From NCBI GenBank assembly GCA_027296525.1, contig JAPUJA010000298.1, positions 1 through 9,820 on the forward strand: 9,820 nucleotides of DNA. The letters are read 5' to 3'. The notes under the pieces are model-generated. The model saw nothing but the letters and a program-made list of their open reading frames with translations. It was not told where the DNA came from and searched no databases. Shown one piece after another: positions 1 to 6,778 of the stretch (position 1 is its first letter; each line of letters opens with the position of its first letter). The translations under genes were made by a program, and so were the position numbers. This DNA is from Pseudomonadota bacterium (GTDB lineage Bacteria > Pseudomonadota > Alphaproteobacteria > UBA828 > JAPUJA01).

Positions 1-764
1 GGCTCGAAGACGCGATCACGGTCTCCATCGTCGATCCCTATATGGGCGCAGACGGCTGGGCCTTTCGCGACGGGCCCGGCAACAGCCCGGACAGCGTGAA
101 CGGCTGTGACTACCTGCGCGAGGTCTATCTCCGGGCGGCGCCCGACAGCACGGGGCGCGTCACCGTGCCGGTGCTGTGGGACAAGAAGCGCGCCACCATC
201 GTCAACAACGAATCCTCCGAGATCATCCGCATGCTCAATTCCGCGTTCGACGGGATCGGGGACGCATCCGTCGACCTCTATCCGGCCGAGCTTCGAAGCG
301 AGATCGACGCGATCAACGAGGACGTCTATGACAACGTCAACAACGGCGTCTACAAGGCGGGCTTCGCAACCACCCAAGAGGCCTATGAAGAGGCCTTCGC
401 CGCGCTCTTCGCCGCGCTGGATAGGCTCGAGGAGCGCCTGTCGGAGAGCCGCTATCTCACAGGTGCGCGCATTACCGAGGCCGATTGGCGGCTCTTCACC
501 ACCCTCTTTCGCTTCGATCCCGTCTATTTCGGCCACTTCAAATGCAATCTGCGGCCGATCCGCGACTGTCCGAACCTCTCGAACTATTTGCGTGAGCTCT
601 ATCAGTGGCCGGGGGTGGCCGAGACCTGTAATCTCGATCACATCAAGCGCCACTATTACCAGAGCCACGCGACGATCAACCCGACCGGCATCGTGCCCAA
701 GGGACCTGAGCTCGATTACGACGCGCCTCACGACCGCGCGCGCCTCCAGGCGGAGCACGCGTGA
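1..764 (+). CDS. yqjG: Glutathionyl-hydroquinone reductase (YqjG/xi-class GST), 5'-truncated by window
   Basis: This is the C-terminal ~253 residues of a glutathionyl-hydroquinone reductase; the first full codon is at 3 and the reading frame is open to the window edge, so the true start lies outside. The family is cytosolic and uses glutathione to reduce glutathionyl-hydroquinones. The visible part begins within the thioredoxin-like domain (LEDAITVSIVDPYMG), then GRVTVPVLWDK with the cis-Pro loop and the glutathione-contact stretch IVNNESSEIIRMLN. An all-helical GST C-terminal domain follows, ending in the family signature RHYYQSHATINPTGIVPKGP. This tail closely matches what I remember of E. 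coli YqjG. The catalytic Cys of the family lies upstream and cannot be checked. It ends in TGA, 30 bp before the next gene on the same strand, which suggests co-transcription. Family assignment is firm; the hydroquinone substrate is unknown. Confidence 0.93.
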   Translation, partial: LEDAITVSIVDPYMGADGWAFRDGPGNSPDSVNGCDYLREVYLRAAPDSTGRVTVPVLWDKKRATIVNNESSEIIRMLNSAFDGIGDASVDLYPAELRSEIDAINEDVYDNVNNGVYKAGFATTQEAYEEAFAALFAALDRLEERLSESRYLTGARITEADWRLFTTLFRFDPVYFGHFKCNLRPIRDCPNLSNYLRELYQWPGVAETCNLDHIKRHYYQSHATINPTGIVPKGPELDYDAPHDRARLQAEHA

Positions 765-778
765 GCCGGTTCAATAGA

Positions 779-788
779 AGGAAGGGAG
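779..788 (+). promoter_or_regulatory. Ribosome binding site of the CDGSH protein gene
   Basis: The purine run AGGAAGGGAG ends 6 nt before the ATG at 795. It is a strong Shine-Dalgarno match and fixes the start of the downstream gene within the short gap after the reductase gene. Confidence 0.75.
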
Positions 789-794
789 TTTGTC

Positions 795-1451
795 ATGACC
801 GGGACGACCAAACCGGCGATCGTTTGCCTGCCGAACGGTCCCTATCACTTGCTGAATGAAGCCGAGCCCGAGACGGTTCCGAACCTGGAGAACTCGAAGG
901 GTGAGGCCCTGAAGGCGGCCTGGGGCGTCGCGCTCTGCCGCTGCGGCGGCTCGAACAACAAGCCCTTCTGCGACGGCACGCACAGAACGAATGGATTTAC
1001 CGACAAGAAGACCACGGACGGGAAGCTGGATGAACGTATCGACTACGCCGGCAAGCGAATCACGATACACGACAACCGGGGCATCTGCGCCCATGCGGGT
1101 CATTGCACGGACAATCTCGCGTCGGTCTTCAAGTTGGATCACGAGCCCTGGATCGATCCCGATGGCGCGACCGTCGAGGCGATCGTCGCGACGATAAGCA
1201 AATGTCCCTCGGGCGCGCTGAGCTACACGATCGAGGGGGTCGAGCATCGCGATCAGGACCGCCCGCCCCGGGTCACGGTGACGAAGGACGGCCCCTACGC
1301 GGTCACCGGGGGCATCGAACTCGCCAGCCCGCCGCGCGGCGAGGGCGCCTCGCTCGAGCATTACACGCTCTGCCGTTGCGGGGGCTCGAAGAACAAGCCG
1401 TTCTGTGACGGAACGCACTGGCACATCGGGTTCAGGGACGAGAAGAACTAG
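795..1451 (+). CDS. Triple iron-sulfur protein: CDGSH, divergent 4Fe-4S (Fer4_19), CDGSH
   Basis: A 218-residue soluble protein with three probable iron-sulfur sites. Residues 48-63 (CRCGGSNNKPFCDGTH) and 193-208 (CRCGGSKNKPFCDGTH) each match the CDGSH [2Fe-2S] pattern C-x-C-x2-S-x3-P-x-C-D-G-T-H. The ligands would be C48, C50, C59, H63 and C193, C195, C204, H208. Between them, about residues 82-148, lies a segment resembling the divergent 4Fe-4S family (Fer4_19), with GICAHAGHC (C98, C104) and KCPSGAL (C137). No signal peptide or membrane segment is seen. CDGSH proteins are redox or cluster-transfer proteins; the role of this three-domain bacterial form is not known to me. It follows a glutathione-dependent quinone-reducing enzyme gene by 30 bp, which suggests a shared redox or stress context (inference). 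Start chosen for the strong ribosome binding site. Confidence 0.92.
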   Translation: MTGTTKPAIVCLPNGPYHLLNEAEPETVPNLENSKGEALKAAWGVALCRCGGSNNKPFCDGTHRTNGFTDKKTTDGKLDERIDYAGKRITIHDNRGICAHAGHCTDNLASVFKLDHEPWIDPDGATVEAIVATISKCPSGALSYTIEGVEHRDQDRPPRVTVTKDGPYAVTGGIELASPPRGEGASLEHYTLCRCGGSKNKPFCDGTHWHIGFRDEKN

Positions 1452-1509
1452 CGCGTCGGCGCCGCCGCCATTGGTTTCCAGGCCAAAGGGGAGCAAATAG
1501 GCCCGAGGC

Positions 1510-1542
1510 CGCGAGCGCGACCGAGCCTTTCGGGCGCTCGCG
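1510..1542 (+). terminator. Strong hairpin after the CDGSH gene, possible terminator
   Basis: CGCGAGCGC (1510-1518) pairs perfectly with GCGCTCGCG (1534-1542). Inside, after a 2-nt bulge, CCGA (1521-1524) pairs with TCGG (1530-1533) around a 5-nt loop. It starts 59 nt after the stop codon. No T-run follows on either strand, so it is not a classical intrinsic terminator; it may instead protect the 3' end of the transcript. Confidence 0.4.
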
Positions 1543-1567
1543 ATTCGGCCGGCGTCTCCTTGGCGGG

Positions 1568-1607
1568 ATCAAGGCGCCGGGGAGGCGGACGCCTAGCCCG
1601 CCTTGAT
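1568..1607. repeat. Inverted repeat between the CDGSH and ampG-like genes
   Basis: ATCAAGGCG (1568-1576) and CGCCTTGAT (1599-1607) are perfect 9-bp inverted copies separated by 22 bp. That spacer holds a smaller palindrome, AGGCGGACGCCT. A direct repeat GGCGCGCCCGC lies just downstream at 1609-1619 and 1656-1666. I see no gene in this 236-bp spacer (1452-1687). The element could be an mRNA structure or operator; no function can be assigned. Confidence 0.4.
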
Positions 1608-1687
1608 TGGCGCGCCCGCGCCCGCTGGCCAAGGCGGGGGTTCGCTTCTATCATCGGCGCGCCCGCCCGATTCCTTTCAGGACTCCC

Positions 1688-2995
1688 ATGAATCGCTGGT
1701 TCAAGGCGCTTTCCGTCTACAAGGATCGCCGGTTCCTCACGATCCTTTTCCTGGGCTTCTCGAGCGGCTTGCCGCTGCTGCTGACCTTCAGCACGCTCTC
1801 GCTCTGGATGCGCCAGGTGGGCGTCGATCTCACGACCATCGGGATCTTCGCCCTCGTCGGCATCCCCTACGCCTTCAAGTTCGTCTGGTCGCCCATCATC
1901 GACGGCACGTCCATCCCCGTTCTCGGCCGCTTGCTCGGGCGCCGTCGGGGCTGGGCGCTCGCGATCCAGATTGCGCTCGTGGGCGCGATTCTTCTGGTTG
2001 GCTCTTCCGATCCCTTGGCGCGGCCCTTCTTGACCGCCCTCGCCGCCTTCTTCGTCGCCTTTCTGGCGGCGAGCCAGGACATCGTGATCGACGCCTACCG
2101 CATCGAAATCCTCAAGGACCGCGAGCAGGGGCCGGGCGCGGCGGCGATCCAGGTCGGCTACCGTCTCGCCATGCTGGTCGCGGGCGGCGGGGCGGCGATC
2201 ATCGCGGATCATTACGGCTGGGTCGCGGCCTACTACGTCATGGCGGCGCTGGTCAGCGTCGGCATGGTGACCGTACTCCTGAGCCGCGAGCCCGGACGCG
2301 GCGAAACCGCAGAACCCACCCCGCGCCCGAAGGCGGGCGGCCGCGAGCGGTTCCTCGCCTGGTTCGAGGCCCATGTGGTCGCGCCCTTTACCGATTTCAT
2401 GGCGCGCTCCCATTGGCCACTCATCCTGGTCTTCATCGTGCTCTACAAGTTCGGCGATGCGGTGGCCGGCGTCATGGCCAACCCGTTCTATATCGACATG
2501 GGTTTCTCGCTCACCGAGATCGGCGTGATCAGCAAAGGCTTCGGCCTCGTCATGACGCTTTCGGGTGTCGCTCTTGGTGGGCTCGTGGTGGCGCGTTACG
2601 GGATCTTGAACGGACTCCTGATCTGCGGGGTCCTGCAGATGTTCTCCAATCTCATGTACTCGCTTCAGGCGACGGTGGGCGACAGCGTGTCGATGTTGAT
2701 GGCCACCATCGCGATCGAGAACTTGAGCGGGGGCATGGGCTCGACCGCCTTCGTCGCCTATATCTCGAGCCTGTGCGGCTTCGGCCTCGCCGCGACCCAA
2801 TACGCGCTCTTCTCTTCCCTCGCCGCGGTCGGGCGCACCGTGCTCTCCTCGGCCGCGGGCTGGGTCGCCGACAACATGGACTGGGTGACCTTCTTCGTGA
2901 TCAGCACGTTCGCGGCGCTCCCCGGCCTCTTGATTCTGCTTTGGCTCATCCGTAAGACGAGGGCAGCGCCCGAGGTCGCGGGCTCGGGGCCTTGA
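1688..2995 (+). CDS. ampG: AmpG-like MFS transporter (muropeptide permease family)
   Basis: A 435-residue inner-membrane protein of the major facilitator superfamily, AmpG branch. AmpG imports anhydromuropeptides (GlcNAc-anhMurNAc-peptides) from the periplasm for cell-wall recycling by proton symport. The sequence shows GFSSGLPLLLT at 23-33, the branch-typical ASQDIVIDAYRIE at 128-140, a polar central loop at about 199-240 between the two six-helix halves, and TQYALFSSLAAVGR at 370-383. I estimate about 12 membrane helices. It is shorter than E. coli AmpG (about 490 residues). The frame stays open upstream to 1607, but the ATG at 1688 is preferred: AGGA lies 5 nt upstream and the usual family N-terminus begins here. 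No ampR or beta-lactamase gene is adjacent. The substrate is inferred from the family; another peptide or drug substrate is possible. Confidence 0.88.
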   Translation: MNRWFKALSVYKDRRFLTILFLGFSSGLPLLLTFSTLSLWMRQVGVDLTTIGIFALVGIPYAFKFVWSPIIDGTSIPVLGRLLGRRRGWALAIQIALVGAILLVGSSDPLARPFLTALAAFFVAFLAASQDIVIDAYRIEILKDREQGPGAAAIQVGYRLAMLVAGGGAAIIADHYGWVAAYYVMAALVSVGMVTVLLSREPGRGETAEPTPRPKAGGRERFLAWFEAHVVAPFTDFMARSHWPLILVFIVLYKFGDAVAGVMANPFYIDMGFSLTEIGVISKGFGLVMTLSGVALGGLVVARYGILNGLLICGVLQMFSNLMYSLQATVGDSVSMLMATIAIENLSGGMGSTAFVAYISSLCGFGLAATQYALFSSLAAVGRTVLSSAAGWVADNMDWVTFFVISTFAALPGLLILLWLIRKTRAAPEVAGSGP

Positions 2996-3001
2996 AGCGC
3001 G

Positions 3002-3018
3002 CGGCCCTTCGGGGGCCG
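3002..3018 (+). terminator. Hairpin just after the ampG-like gene, possible terminator
   Basis: CGGCCC (3002-3007) pairs with GGGCCG (3013-3018) around a TTCGG loop, 6 nt after the stop codon. The stem is GC-only and stable, but it is followed by GGAGAAAG rather than a T-run. Intrinsic termination is therefore uncertain. Confidence 0.4.
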
Positions 3019-3030
3019 GGAGAAAGACGA

Positions 3031-3059
3031 TTGACTTTGGTCCAAGCCTGGGCTGAATT
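3031..3059 (+). promoter_or_regulatory. Possible promoter for alanine dehydrogenase
   Basis: TTGACT (3031-3036) matches the -35 consensus at 5 of 6 bases. A weak -10 candidate, TGAATT (3054-3059), follows at the ideal 17-bp spacing. It would start transcription near 3066, about 80 nt before the ATG of ald. The -10 is poor, so this is only a candidate. The 151-bp spacer otherwise holds only the hairpin at 3002-3018 and the ald ribosome binding site. Confidence 0.35.
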
Positions 3060-3146
3060 GCCCGGCGTGCAGGGCGTCCACTCCGAATAAGGCCGGAAAA
3101 CCTGCCGTGGGCGCGATCGTTAAGAAGAAACGAGGGAGATTTTCGA

Positions 3147-4265
3147 ATGCTGATTGGCGTGCCCAAGGAGATCAAGGTCCACGAATACCGCGTGGGGCTG
3201 ACCCCGGGCAGCGTCCGCGAGCTGACGCGTCGAGGGCACAGGGTGATGATCGAGACCAACGCGGGCCGTGAGATCGGCTTCGACAACAAGGACTACACCG
3301 AAGCCGGTGCCAAGATCGTGGGGAGTGCCGCGCAGATCTTCGCCAAGGCCAAGATGATCGTGAAGGTGAAGGAGCCCCAGGCCAGCGAGTGCAAGATGCT
3401 CAACGAGGGTCAGGTGCTCTTCACCTATCTCCACCTCGCGCCCGATCCGAAACAGACGAACGGGCTTCTGAAATCCGGCGCCATCGCGATCGCCTATGAG
3501 ACCGTAACCGACGGCCACGGACGGCTTCCCCTGCTGGCGCCCATGAGCGAGGTCGCCGGGCGCATGGCGGCCCATGTGGGGGCCCATTGCCTCGAGAAGG
3601 CGAGCGGCGGGCGCGGCGTGTTGCTGGGCGGCGTGCCCGGGGTGGCGCCCGCCAAGGTCGTCGTCATCGGCGGCGGCGTGGTGGGCACCAACGCGGCCGT
3701 CATGGCCGTGGGCCTGGGCGCCGAGGTCGTGGTGTTCGACAATTCGGCCAAGCGTTTGGCCGAGCTCGACTTCCACTTTGCCGGGCGGCTCAAGACGATC
3801 TTCTCGACCGCGTCTTCGCTCGAGGAATACGTCACCCAAGCCGATCTCGTGATCGGCGCGGTGCTGATCCCCGGCGCCGCGGCGCCCAAGCTGGTGACGC
3901 GCAAGATGATCAAGGACATGCCCCGCGGATCGGTGATCGTCGACGTCGCGATCGACCAGGGCGGCTGCTTCGCCACGAGCAAGGCGACGACCCACGCCAA
4001 TCCCACCTATGTGGTCGACGACGTCGTGCATTACTGCGTCGCGAACATGCCCGGCGCCGTCGCGCGCACCTCGACGCTGGCACTCAACAACGCGACGCTT
4101 CCCTACACGATGGTGCTTGCGGAAAAGGGCTACCGCAAGGCGCTCCGCGCCGATTTGCATTTGCGCGGCGGGCTCAACATCCACGAAGGCAAGGTCACCT
4201 ACGAGGCCGTCGCGCGCGCCTTGAGCCATAAATACCACCCGCCCGAGGACGTGCTCGCGGCCTAA
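3147..4265 (+). CDS. ald: Alanine dehydrogenase
   Basis: A 372-residue cytosolic enzyme that reversibly converts L-alanine, NAD+ and water to pyruvate, ammonia and NADH. It links alanine catabolism to central carbon and nitrogen metabolism. The length is normal for the family, and the residues known from M. tuberculosis Ald fall at the same numbers: R15 and K75 (substrate binding), H96 and D270 (catalysis). The NAD-binding Rossmann loop VIGGGVVGTNAA spans about 174-185, with D198 (FDNS) placed to bind the adenosine ribose. HYCVANMPGAVARTST (295-310) is also family-typical. The start is supported by AGGGAG at 3133-3138, 8 nt upstream. It appears monocistronic and converges on phoB, with a 129-bp spacer (4266-4394). 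No Lrp-type regulator is adjacent. I see no strong intrinsic terminator on its strand, only a weak 5-bp stem at 4281-4299. Confidence 0.97.
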   Translation: MLIGVPKEIKVHEYRVGLTPGSVRELTRRGHRVMIETNAGREIGFDNKDYTEAGAKIVGSAAQIFAKAKMIVKVKEPQASECKMLNEGQVLFTYLHLAPDPKQTNGLLKSGAIAIAYETVTDGHGRLPLLAPMSEVAGRMAAHVGAHCLEKASGGRGVLLGGVPGVAPAKVVVIGGGVVGTNAAVMAVGLGAEVVVFDNSAKRLAELDFHFAGRLKTIFSTASSLEEYVTQADLVIGAVLIPGAAAPKLVTRKMIKDMPRGSVIVDVAIDQGGCFATSKATTHANPTYVVDDVVHYCVANMPGAVARTSTLALNNATLPYTMVLAEKGYRKALRADLHLRGGLNIHEGKVTYEAVARALSHKYHPPEDVLAA

Positions 4266-4333
4266 GCTTCGGCCGCCGTGGCTTGAGCTGAGCGCAAGCG
4301 CATTCGTTGAGGACGGCGTGTTCGCGCCGGTTG

Positions 4334-4366
4334 AAAAAAGCGCTTGAGGGGCCTCGATCGGAGGCC
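4334..4366 (-). terminator. Candidate terminator of the pst-phoU-phoB operon
   Basis: GGCCTC (4350-4355) and GAGGCC (4361-4366) form a 6-bp GC stem with loop GATCG. Read on the - strand, it lies about 29 nt after the phoB stop and is followed, 10 nt later, by a run of six T (4334-4339). The gap between stem and T-run is longer than usual, so termination here is plausible rather than certain. Confidence 0.45.
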
Positions 4367-4398
4367 GAGCCTCGGTCAGGAGGCCGAGCCTCGGTCAG
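4361..4398. repeat. 19-bp tandem repeat across the phoB stop codon
   Basis: Two identical head-to-tail copies of GAGGCCGAGCCTCGGTCAG lie at 4361-4379 and 4380-4398, followed by five bases of a third copy (4399-4403). Each unit is itself a hairpin (GAGGC-CGA-GCCTC, or CCGAG-C-CTCGG). On the - strand the phoB stop TGA (4395-4397) lies in the copy nearest the gene, and the second copy carries another TGA. The repeat overlaps the candidate operon terminator. Confidence 0.85.
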
Positions 4399-5117
4399 GA
4401 GGCGACGCGCTCCGGAGCGGGATCGAACGCGTAACCGGCCGAGCGCACGGTGCGGATGAGGTCGGGTGTATCCTTCGCGTTGAGCGCGCGCCTTATGCGG
4501 CGGATATAGACGTCGACCGTGCGCGGATCGATGAAGACGTTGGGTCCCCAGGCGGCGTCGAGCAACTGCTCGCGCGTGAAGACGCGGCCCGGATGCTCGA
4601 GCAGGTGGCGGAGCAGCCGGTATTCCGTGGGCCCGAGATGCACAGGCCTTCCTGCGCGGCGGACCTTGTGGGCGCCGACGTCCATTTCGAGATCGCCGCG
4701 TTTGAGCACCTCGCCCGAGAGCGCCGGGCGAAGACGGCGCAGGACGGCGTTGATGCGTGCGATCAGCTCGTTCATCGAGAAGGGTTTGGTGACGTAGTCG
4801 TCGGCCCCGCCCTCGAGGCCGCGCACCCGATCGGCCTCTTCGGTGCGCGCCGTCAGCATGATGATGGGGAGGTTCTTGAGCTCCGTCCTGCGGCGAACGC
4901 GCCGGCAGACCTCGATCCCTGAGACCGCCGGGAGCATCCAATCGAGGAGCACGAGATCGGGCGCGCGCTCCTCCATCATGAGCAGCGCCTCCTCGCCGTC
5001 GGCGGCCCGGGCCACCTCGAAACCGGCGCGTTCGAGGTTGTAGGCCAGGAGCGTCACGAGCGCGGCCTCGTCCTCGACGATGAGGACATAGGGGCTTATC
5101 GTTCCCTGGGCCGTCAT
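4395..5117 (-). CDS. phoB: Phosphate regulon response regulator PhoB
   Basis: A 240-residue OmpR/PhoB-type response regulator. When phosphorylated it binds Pho boxes and activates phosphate-starvation genes. The receiver domain (about 9-125) shows the acidic pair E15-D16, phospho-acceptor D59 in LVLLDWMLP, switch T89 (MLTART) and K111 (VTKPF). The winged-helix DNA-binding domain (about 138-235) includes LGPTEYRLLRHLLEHPGRVF and RTVDVYIRRIRRAL, both typical of PhoB. The start is the ATG whose first bases overlap the phoU stop (ATGA), which suggests translational coupling; the frame remains open upstream but inside phoU, so a longer form is unlikely. It is the last gene of the operon. The Pho box upstream of pstC implies autoregulation. 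The usual partner kinase PhoR is not in the window. Confidence 0.95.
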   Translation of the reverse strand: MTAQGTISPYVLIVEDEAALVTLLAYNLERAGFEVARAADGEEALLMMEERAPDLVLLDWMLPAVSGIEVCRRVRRRTELKNLPIIMLTARTEEADRVRGLEGGADDYVTKPFSMNELIARINAVLRRLRPALSGEVLKRGDLEMDVGAHKVRRAGRPVHLGPTEYRLLRHLLEHPGRVFTREQLLDAAWGPNVFIDPRTVDVYIRRIRRALNAKDTPDLIRTVRSAGYAFDPAPERVAS

Positions 5118-5830
5118 CGCGAGTGAGTCCTGCCCGCATAAATCGAGGGTTTGTCGCCTTTGGGCCGCTCGACGAGTTGACGCGTGCCCTTGACCAGGAA
5201 GTTGATCGTCTCGGCGATGTTGGTGACGTGGTCGCCGATCCGCTCGATGTTCTTCGCGATAAAGAGCAGGTGTGTGCAGGGAGTGATCGAGCGCGGGTCC
5301 TCCATCATGTAGGTCAGAAGCTCGCGGAAGAGACCGTTGTAGATCTCGTCGAGCTCTTCGTCCCTGAGCCACACGGCGCGCGCCTTCTCGGTGTCTCGGC
5401 TGAGGTAGGCGTCGAGCACGTCCTTGATCATGCCCTGGGCGAAATCGGCCATGCGCGGGATCGTAAACAGCGGTTTGACCTGACCGATCTCGTTGAGCGA
5501 CACGGCACGGTTCGCGATGTTGGTGGCGTAATCCCCGATCCGCTCCAGATCGCTCGAGATCTTGGGCGCCGAGGTGATCATCCTGAGATCGACCGCCATG
5601 GGCTGGCGGAGCGCAAGAAGGCGCATGGCTTGATGGTCGATCTCCATCTCGAGCTCGTCGATCTTCTCGTCGCCTTCGACGGTGGCCCGCGCGAGCTCGG
5701 TGTCTTGACGGACAAGCGCCTGAATCGCCTGAACGAGTTGCACCTCAACCGCGCCCCCCATCGTCATGATGGTGTTCGACATGCGGTTGAGCTCGTCGTC
5801 GTAGGATTTGACCGTGTGTTCGCTGACCAT
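5114..5830 (-). CDS. phoU: Phosphate signalling regulator PhoU
   Basis: A 238-residue, all-helical cytosolic protein. PhoU damps PhoR-PhoB signalling when phosphate is plentiful and limits Pst import. The two-fold repeat of the family is plain: DLERIGDYATNIANR at about 94-108 and NIERIGDHVTNIAE at about 194-207 are the paired metal-binding helices at the same place in each half. The N-terminus HTVKSYDDELNRM is also typical. The length matches the family. Its ATG is 29 bp after the pstB stop, with only a weak upstream ribosome binding site. Its TGA overlaps the phoB start by 4 bp. Position between pstB and phoB fits its job of passing transporter status to the two-component system. Confidence 0.96.
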   Translation of the reverse strand: MVSEHTVKSYDDELNRMSNTIMTMGGAVEVQLVQAIQALVRQDTELARATVEGDEKIDELEMEIDHQAMRLLALRQPMAVDLRMITSAPKISSDLERIGDYATNIANRAVSLNEIGQVKPLFTIPRMADFAQGMIKDVLDAYLSRDTEKARAVWLRDEELDEIYNGLFRELLTYMMEDPRSITPCTHLLFIAKNIERIGDHVTNIAETINFLVKGTRQLVERPKGDKPSIYAGRTHSR

Positions 5831-5859
5831 CTCGTTTGCTCGATTGCGCGTCGGCCCGC

Positions 5860-6678
5860 TCAGCCGAACCGGCCGGTGATGTAGTCCTGCGTCTTCTGCT
5901 CCGCCGGGTCCGTGAAGATCTTCTCCGTCTTACCGTATTCGATGATCTCGCCCAAATGGAAGAAGGCCGTGAACTGCGAAACGCGCGCCGCCTGCTGCAT
6001 GTTGTGGGTAACGATCACAATCGTATAGCGCGCGCGCAGTTCGTCGATCAATTCCTCAACGCGCGCCGTCGCGATCGGGTCGAGCGCCGAGCAGGGCTCG
6101 TCCATCAGAATCACTTCCGGGCTCACCGCGATCGCCCGGGCGATGCACAGGCGCTGCTGTTGCCCGCCCGAGAGGCTGGTGCCCGGCTCGGCCATGCGAT
6201 CCACCACCTCGTCGAACAGCCCGGCACGCTTCAGGCTCACCTCGACGATCTCGTCGAGCTCGCTCGTGCTGTTTGCGAGCCCGTGGATCTTCGGCCCGTA
6301 GGCGACGTTCTCGTAGATGGATTTGGGGAACGGGTTGGGTTTTTGAAAGACCATCCCGACCCGCGCGCGAAGCTGCACCGGGTCGATGGCGCGATCGTAG
6401 ATGTCGGCGCCGTCAAAGGTGACCTCGCCCTCGACGCGGCAGGTCTCGATGATGTCGTTCATGCGGTTGAGGCAGCGCAAGAAGGTCGACTTGCCGCAGC
6501 CCGAGGGTCCGATCAGCGCGGTCACCTTGCTTTCGAGGATGTCGATGTCGACGCCATGAAGCGCTTGGTTCTCGCCATAGAAGACATCGAGCCCGCGCGT
6601 CGCCATTTTCACCTCGCCCGTCACCCCGCCCCCCGCGTCCTGGACGGCGTCCCGGCTCTCCTCGGCAGATACAGCCAT
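5860..6678 (-). CDS. pstB: Phosphate ABC transporter ATP-binding protein PstB
   Basis: A 272-residue ATPase that powers the PstSCAB high-affinity phosphate importer on the cytoplasmic face of the inner membrane. Numbered from the ATG at 6678, it has Walker A GPSGCGKS at 57-64, the Q-loop VFQKPNPFP (Q112), ABC signature LSGGQ at 169-173, Walker B VILMDEP at 189-195 and the switch His in VTHN (H225). The KPNPFP stretch and the C-terminal KTQDYITGRFG are characteristic of PstB. The start is ambiguous. A TTG at 6690 adds four residues. An internal ATG at 6604-6606 has a better ribosome binding site (GAGGTG), but it would cut into the first strand of the fold, so 6678 is preferred. All key residues are intact. 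Confidence 0.95.
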   Translation of the reverse strand: MAVSAEESRDAVQDAGGGVTGEVKMATRGLDVFYGENQALHGVDIDILESKVTALIGPSGCGKSTFLRCLNRMNDIIETCRVEGEVTFDGADIYDRAIDPVQLRARVGMVFQKPNPFPKSIYENVAYGPKIHGLANSTSELDEIVEVSLKRAGLFDEVVDRMAEPGTSLSGGQQQRLCIARAIAVSPEVILMDEPCSALDPIATARVEELIDELRARYTIVIVTHNMQQAARVSQFTAFFHLGEIIEYGKTEKIFTDPAEQKTQDYITGRFG

Positions 6679-6711
6679 GTGCCTAGCCAATGGTGCTGTT
6701 CGGGGGCGTCC

Positions 6712-6727
6712 GGCTCTCCTGGGAGCC
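6712..6727. other. Hairpin in the pstA-pstB gap
   Basis: GGCTCT (6712-6717) and GGAGCC (6722-6727) pair, with one G-T wobble, around a CCTG loop. It sits in the only sizeable gap of the operon (100 bp). No T-run follows on the - strand. It may affect mRNA stability between the permease and ATPase genes; function is inferred only from position. Confidence 0.35.
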
Positions 6728-6740
6728 TCGCCTCGCGCTT

Positions 6741-6770
6741 ATCATATCAAAATCGAGCATCTCTTCCGAC
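6741..6770 (-). promoter_or_regulatory. Possible internal promoter ahead of pstB
   Basis: On the - strand, TATGAT (6741-6746) matches the -10 consensus at 5 of 6 bases and sits in a short AT-rich patch in otherwise GC-rich DNA. The hexamer 17 bp upstream (TCGGAA) is a poor -35. If real, it would let pstB-phoU-phoB be made separately from pstCA. Weak evidence. Confidence 0.25.
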
Positions 6771-6778
6771 GTTCCTGG

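Noticed and set aside
1688..2995. ampG-like gene as part of an inducible beta-lactamase locus
   Set aside because: No ampR, ampC or other resistance gene lies beside it; the neighbours are redox and alanine metabolism genes.
1448..3289. 613-codon open frame on the - strand opposite the ampG-like gene
   Set aside because: Its translation is low-complexity, rich in Arg, Asp, Glu and His, with no family-like motif. It mirrors a GC-rich, well-supported gene on the + strand, as expected of a shadow frame.
3120..4238. 372-codon open frame on the - strand opposite ald
   Set aside because: His/Gly/Arg-rich translation without domains. The ald frame has all catalytic residues in place.
4314..4329. 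CGGCG/CGCCG hairpin after ald as its terminator
   Set aside because: The stem is only 5 bp and is followed on the + strand by GTTGAAAAAAG, not a T-run. The A-run is a T-run only for the opposite strand, where it precedes this hairpin.
4361..4403. The 19-bp repeats as a CRISPR or a satellite array
   Set aside because: Only two copies and no unique spacers between them; simple tandem duplication explains it.
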